From NCBI GenBank assembly GCA_035606335.1, contig DATNFP010000068.1:1-17446 (forward strand): a DNA stretch of 17,446 bases, given 5' to 3'. The position numbers and the translations under genes are program-made. The notes beneath the pieces are model-generated. The model was not told the DNA's origin, made no database searches, and worked only from the letters and a program-made list of their open reading frames with translations. Shown here in pieces: positions 14,666 through 17,446 of this stretch. How positions within the stretch are numbered: the stretch's first letter is position 1; each line of letters opens with the position of its first letter. Origin of the DNA: DATNFP01 sp035606335 (GTDB taxonomy: Bacteria > Bacteroidota > Bacteroidia > Chitinophagales > Chitinophagaceae).

Positions 14666-16993
14666 CTAATCAGTAAATAATACTTTTTCAAAAGGTATTC
14701 GTAACGATTTAATCTTTGGTCGTTCAGCATACGACAGTTTAAACAGAAAAACTTCAGCAAGCCCATCCGGAACATTAAAAAGTTTAATAAAACGTTCACG
14801 CAGAATTTTTAGCTCTGCTAATTCGTCCTGAGAAATACCAGTATCCTTTCCTCCATTTATTCTTGGGAAAAAGTATAATGGTGAAATAACAGGATGAAGA
14901 GCTAATCCAAGTTTTTCGGATGCAAGCCACAATCGTTCATATGAACGACCGCCTAAAATATACTGTTCAGGATCAATCTTTGGCATAGTAATAAGCCCGA
15001 TAGCAGAAGCGCAAGCAATAGATCTCATTGTTGCCGCTTCAAGTAACCTTCCGCCTTTTATACTTTTAATAAATTCAAGCACATTATACTCCCTGATGAT
15101 CTCCAGGGCAGAAAGCTGAGAAGTATTCAAGCCAAGCGAGAGGGTATCAATGCCATCCATTGTTTCCTCAGCATCCTTTGTGCTCCATCTCATTTCCCGT
15201 TCTACAAAATCATGATGTCCTTCTTTATTTAAAATCCTCATTTTATCGAATGCACCTATGATCTTTCCTGCTTCATTAATCTGAACAGAATCCGTCAACC
15301 ACTTCAAGTTGGCACCATTAATCGATTCTGCCGCCAGCTTTAATTCTTCCAGAATATTTTCATCAATCTTTTTATATGGGGCTAGATTCCGATTTGTATT
15401 TCTTGTGGGAATAAAAGCAGCCAGCTCATCATACTGATGCGGCTCAGTTATTTCTGATTTTTTTTGTTCAAAGCCAAATATCAATACTAAAGGTTCATTA
15501 GTACCTAATGGAAAAATATTTGTAACGACTTCTAATGATAGCTTGTGAGCCTCTAAAACAATGTTTTCGTAAACAGCACCGAATGTTAAATAGGAGGCTA
15601 TGTTTTTGTAATCCCCAAAAGAAAAAGAGCGTTGCCTATCGTGGAATACATACAACATATTGTTTTTGTAATACCACTTCCAGGGTTGATCATTTCCTGT
15701 GGATGGAGCTTCAATACCGGCTTTCACAATGTCAGCAAGTTGCTGAGGTGACAAGGAATGTTTAGCAACATTGCCAGGTAATGAATCAGAAGGTACTTTA
15801 TTTATTAGCCGCTCCATTTCATCTTTTTGTAACGGATGATATGGATTGGTATAAGTATTGTTATCCGATATATCGGCAGCTTTTGTATCACCAATAATCT
15901 GGTCAAGGTCAACATAATATCTTCCTGAGCTATTAAATTGCCCAAGCAAGACCCTTCGCGCAACATCGGTAGTTACAGCGCCACCCAAAACAACAGATGA
16001 AGCAACCTGAGGCCATGTAGATATTGACTGACCTACTTCTATCATAGATGCCTTACCTCTTTTAGATACATTTTGTGCGCTTGCCATTTGCAACACAATG
16101 GGTATTTTTTCTTCATTCGTCAATGATGTTAGCTTTTGAGGATCAAGATCGCCAACCAAGCCATGCAGTATTGGTCTGGAAGGTTCTAAATCAAATCTCT
16201 CTACATCAAGCATTCCCCTATCATTTGTATCCATAATAACAGGGATACCTAATTCCCTCGCTTTAAAACGGCTTTGGATCTTAACATCCAGGCCATCACA
16301 TACTTCAACTAAAATGTCCAATTTTCCGCCACCTGTAAAAAACTCGTCCATATTGCCACTATGCAAACCATCATCAAACAGCTTAACTTTTAAATAGGGG
16401 TCAATTTCAAGAATTTCCCGAGCTGCAATTACTGTCTTTTTAACTCCCATGTTTTGTAAACCAGCACGGATACGATTGAGGTTGCTTAATTCCGCCACAT
16501 CAAAATCTGCCAGTCTTAGTTCACCGCAAGTACGCTCCATAGCCATTGTAAGCGCTATAGACTGGCCTACAGAAAGACCTATAATGCCTATCTTTTTTGA
16601 GCTAAGGGTTAATTGCTCCTCGCGGGTAATCTTATATTGGTTTCTGTTGGTTCTTACCTCAACAAATTCCTTTTCGTCTAATGTATGTATCAGACGATTG
16701 CTCCATGGATAGTATATCCATACACCATATTCATAAATATCACTACCACCTAAGTGTTTCTGAATTAGTGACGGATAATCATCGGGTTTAATATTTACAG
16801 AAGGATTGAGGCATTTAATTAATTCCCGAAGTTGCCCTTCAATTTCATCATGAATAAAAAGACATACATTAGATGACAATAACTTTTCTAATCTGCCTTT
16901 ATCGTCTTCACTTTTTAACCGAAAAAATTCCGGTAGATAAACAGGGTACATAGACCTTGCATTATCCTTTATACTCATGTATAAGTGATCCAT
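14666..16993 (-). CDS. Rv1355c-type ThiF/E1-like and Acg-like nitroreductase fusion
   Basis: A 775-residue soluble two-enzyme fusion. The N-terminal extension (1-125) is of unknown fold. Residues 130-360 are an E1/ThiF/MoeB-like adenylation domain: nucleotide loop GIIGLSVGQ (136-144), RLADFDVAELSNLNR (160-174), GVKK (183-186) and EVCDGLD (230-236). It lacks the CxxC zinc pairs and I see no clear catalytic cysteine, so it may adenylate a carboxylate without forming a thioester. Residues 415-755 resemble the double flavin-nitroreductase fold of Acg/Rv3131 proteins: APSTGNDQPWKW (429-440), FHDRQRS (450-456), PTRNTNR (529-535) and GGRSYERLWLASEKLGLALHPV (681-702). The same architecture is known as Rv1355c (MoeY) of M. 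tuberculosis, but no molybdopterin genes are nearby. It is the first gene of the operon. The start at 16993 is used; an in-frame ATG at 16978 is an alternative. Confidence 0.85.
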   Translation of the reverse strand: MDHLYMSIKDNARSMYPVYLPEFFRLKSEDDKGRLEKLLSSNVCLFIHDEIEGQLRELIKCLNPSVNIKPDDYPSLIQKHLGGSDIYEYGVWIYYPWSNRLIHTLDEKEFVEVRTNRNQYKITREEQLTLSSKKIGIIGLSVGQSIALTMAMERTCGELRLADFDVAELSNLNRIRAGLQNMGVKKTVIAAREILEIDPYLKVKLFDDGLHSGNMDEFFTGGGKLDILVEVCDGLDVKIQSRFKARELGIPVIMDTNDRGMLDVERFDLEPSRPILHGLVGDLDPQKLTSLTNEEKIPIVLQMASAQNVSKRGKASMIEVGQSISTWPQVASSVVLGGAVTTDVARRVLLGQFNSSGRYYVDLDQIIGDTKAADISDNNTYTNPYHPLQKDEMERLINKVPSDSLPGNVAKHSLSPQQLADIVKAGIEAPSTGNDQPWKWYYKNNMLYVFHDRQRSFSFGDYKNIASYLTFGAVYENIVLEAHKLSLEVVTNIFPLGTNEPLVLIFGFEQKKSEITEPHQYDELAAFIPTRNTNRNLAPYKKIDENILEELKLAAESINGANLKWLTDSVQINEAGKIIGAFDKMRILNKEGHHDFVEREMRWSTKDAEETMDGIDTLSLGLNTSQLSALEIIREYNVLEFIKSIKGGRLLEAATMRSIACASAIGLITMPKIDPEQYILGGRSYERLWLASEKLGLALHPVISPLYFFPRINGGKDTGISQDELAELKILRERFIKLFNVPDGLAEVFLFKLSYAERPKIKSLRIPFEKVLFTD

Positions 16994-17166
16994 CTTAATT
17001 TATTTTTCTCTCCCTAATATCTCTTCATGTAAGACGCAATAAAGGGGGTTAATGTGTTGTGCATAAGGGGGTTGTACAAAATCACAACATCATATTAGAT
17101 GCAATATCGAAATAAAATACTTATCTTGCAATAATCTTTTAAAAAATACTATTTATTTCTGCTTTA
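16994..17166. promoter_or_regulatory. Divergent control region with direct and inverted repeats
   Basis: This 173-base gap lies between the operon head (minus) and a receiver gene (plus). It contains a direct repeat AAGGGGGTT at 17042-17050 and 17065-17073 (23 bases apart, about two helical turns), an inverted repeat TGTTGTG (17055-17061) with CACAACA (17083-17089), and a palindrome TTGTACAA (17072-17079). Near-consensus -7 elements are TGATTTTG on the minus strand (17077-17084) and TATCTTGC on the plus strand (17122-17129), each one base off TAnnTTTG. The dense overlap suggests an operator that could control both directions. Confidence 0.45.
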
Positions 17167-17446
17167 ATGCCTGATAAAAAAATAAATATTCTTTATGTGG
17201 ATGATGAAATGAACAATTTGATTTCATTTAAAGCAACATTTCGCATTAAGTACAATGTTTTTACGGCAGAAAGTGGTGCAGATGCAGTTAAAATACTGGA
17301 AAATAGCGAAATAAATATTATAGTTACCGATCAACGAATGCCCAATATGACCGGGGTGGAATTCCTGGAGTCTATCCTGGGAATATATCCTGAGCCTATC
17401 AGAATATTGCTTACAGGATATGCAGACATGAATGCGGTAATTGATG
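17167..17446 (+). CDS. Response regulator receiver domain, 5' part (cut by window edge)
   Basis: The 93 visible codons start MPDKKINILYVDDEMNNL and form most of a receiver domain: acidic pocket D12/D13, phospho-acceptor D55 in TDQRMPNMTGVEF, then YPEPIRILLTGYADMNAVID. By eye it is close to the receiver of the hybrid kinase at 10681-11772, about half the positions being identical, and both belong to the DQRMP/TGYxD subtype commonly fused to HD-GYP or kinase domains. The output domain lies past the window edge, so the full protein could be a cyclic-di-GMP phosphodiesterase, a second receiver-kinase or something else. The ATG at 17167 is the only good start and the gene diverges from the enzyme operon. 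A paralogous origin by duplication is plausible. Confidence 0.85.
   Translation, partial: MPDKKINILYVDDEMNNLISFKATFRIKYNVFTAESGADAVKILENSEINIIVTDQRMPNMTGVEFLESILGIYPEPIRILLTGYADMNAVID

Noticed and set aside
14666..16993. Assignment of the ThiF-nitroreductase fusion to molybdopterin synthesis, as the name MoeY would imply
   Set aside because: No moa, moe or mob gene is near, the zinc cysteines of MoeB-type enzymes are missing, and the neighbours are signalling proteins.
13934..16993. Thiazole/oxazole-type peptide (TOMM) cluster based on E1-like plus nitroreductase domains
   Set aside because: No YcaO protein, precursor peptide or exporter is visible, and the nitroreductase part looks Acg-like rather than McbC-like.

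Overview
The window looks like chromosome of a Bacteroidota bacterium, most likely Chitinophagaceae or a close relative. The reasons are AT-rich DNA, A-rich leaders without clear Shine-Dalgarno sites, promoter elements of the Bacteroidota type TAnnTTTG, an IleS with the GIHHV form of the HIGH signature, and genes typical of the group (a large Asp-box repeat protein, a LolA-like periplasmic protein, a DUF983 protein, a 7TMR-DISM kinase). The placement is by eye and was not confirmed by any search.

Region 1 (1-1710): the N-terminal third of ileS on the minus strand, with a good -7 promoter element, followed by about 500 bases without a gene. That gap holds a degenerate palindromic interspersed repeat, three copies of a 9-mer, and a strong terminator for the next gene.

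Region 2 (1711-9196, all minus strand): housekeeping and envelope genes. In transcription order they are a YqgE/AlgH protein, a small lipoprotein, uvrC, a DUF983 membrane zinc-ribbon protein with its own promoter inside the uvrC 3' end, a LolA-like secreted protein, and a 1022-residue secreted Asp-box (BNR/sortilin-type) repeat protein. A textbook terminator separates the last two.

Region 3 (9395-10270): a single plus-strand gene for a secreted TraB/GumN (Tiki-like) protein. Its stop lies 7 bases from the end of the convergent operon that follows.

Region 4 (10278-16993, minus strand, with a divergent partner from 17167): the most interesting part. Five tightly packed genes encode, in order, a ThiF/E1-like adenylation domain fused to an Acg-like nitroreductase (Rv1355c-type), a GNAT-fold acyltransferase with resemblance to N-acyl-amino-acid synthases and LuxI-type enzymes, a 7TMR-DISM membrane histidine kinase, a soluble receiver-histidine kinase, and a stand-alone receiver. 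A second receiver of the same subtype diverges from the head of the operon and runs off the window. My inference is that this is a small-molecule production and sensing module: the two enzymes would make or modify an acylated or adenylated compound, and the kinase/receiver chain would detect it or control it. No DNA-binding output is visible in the window.
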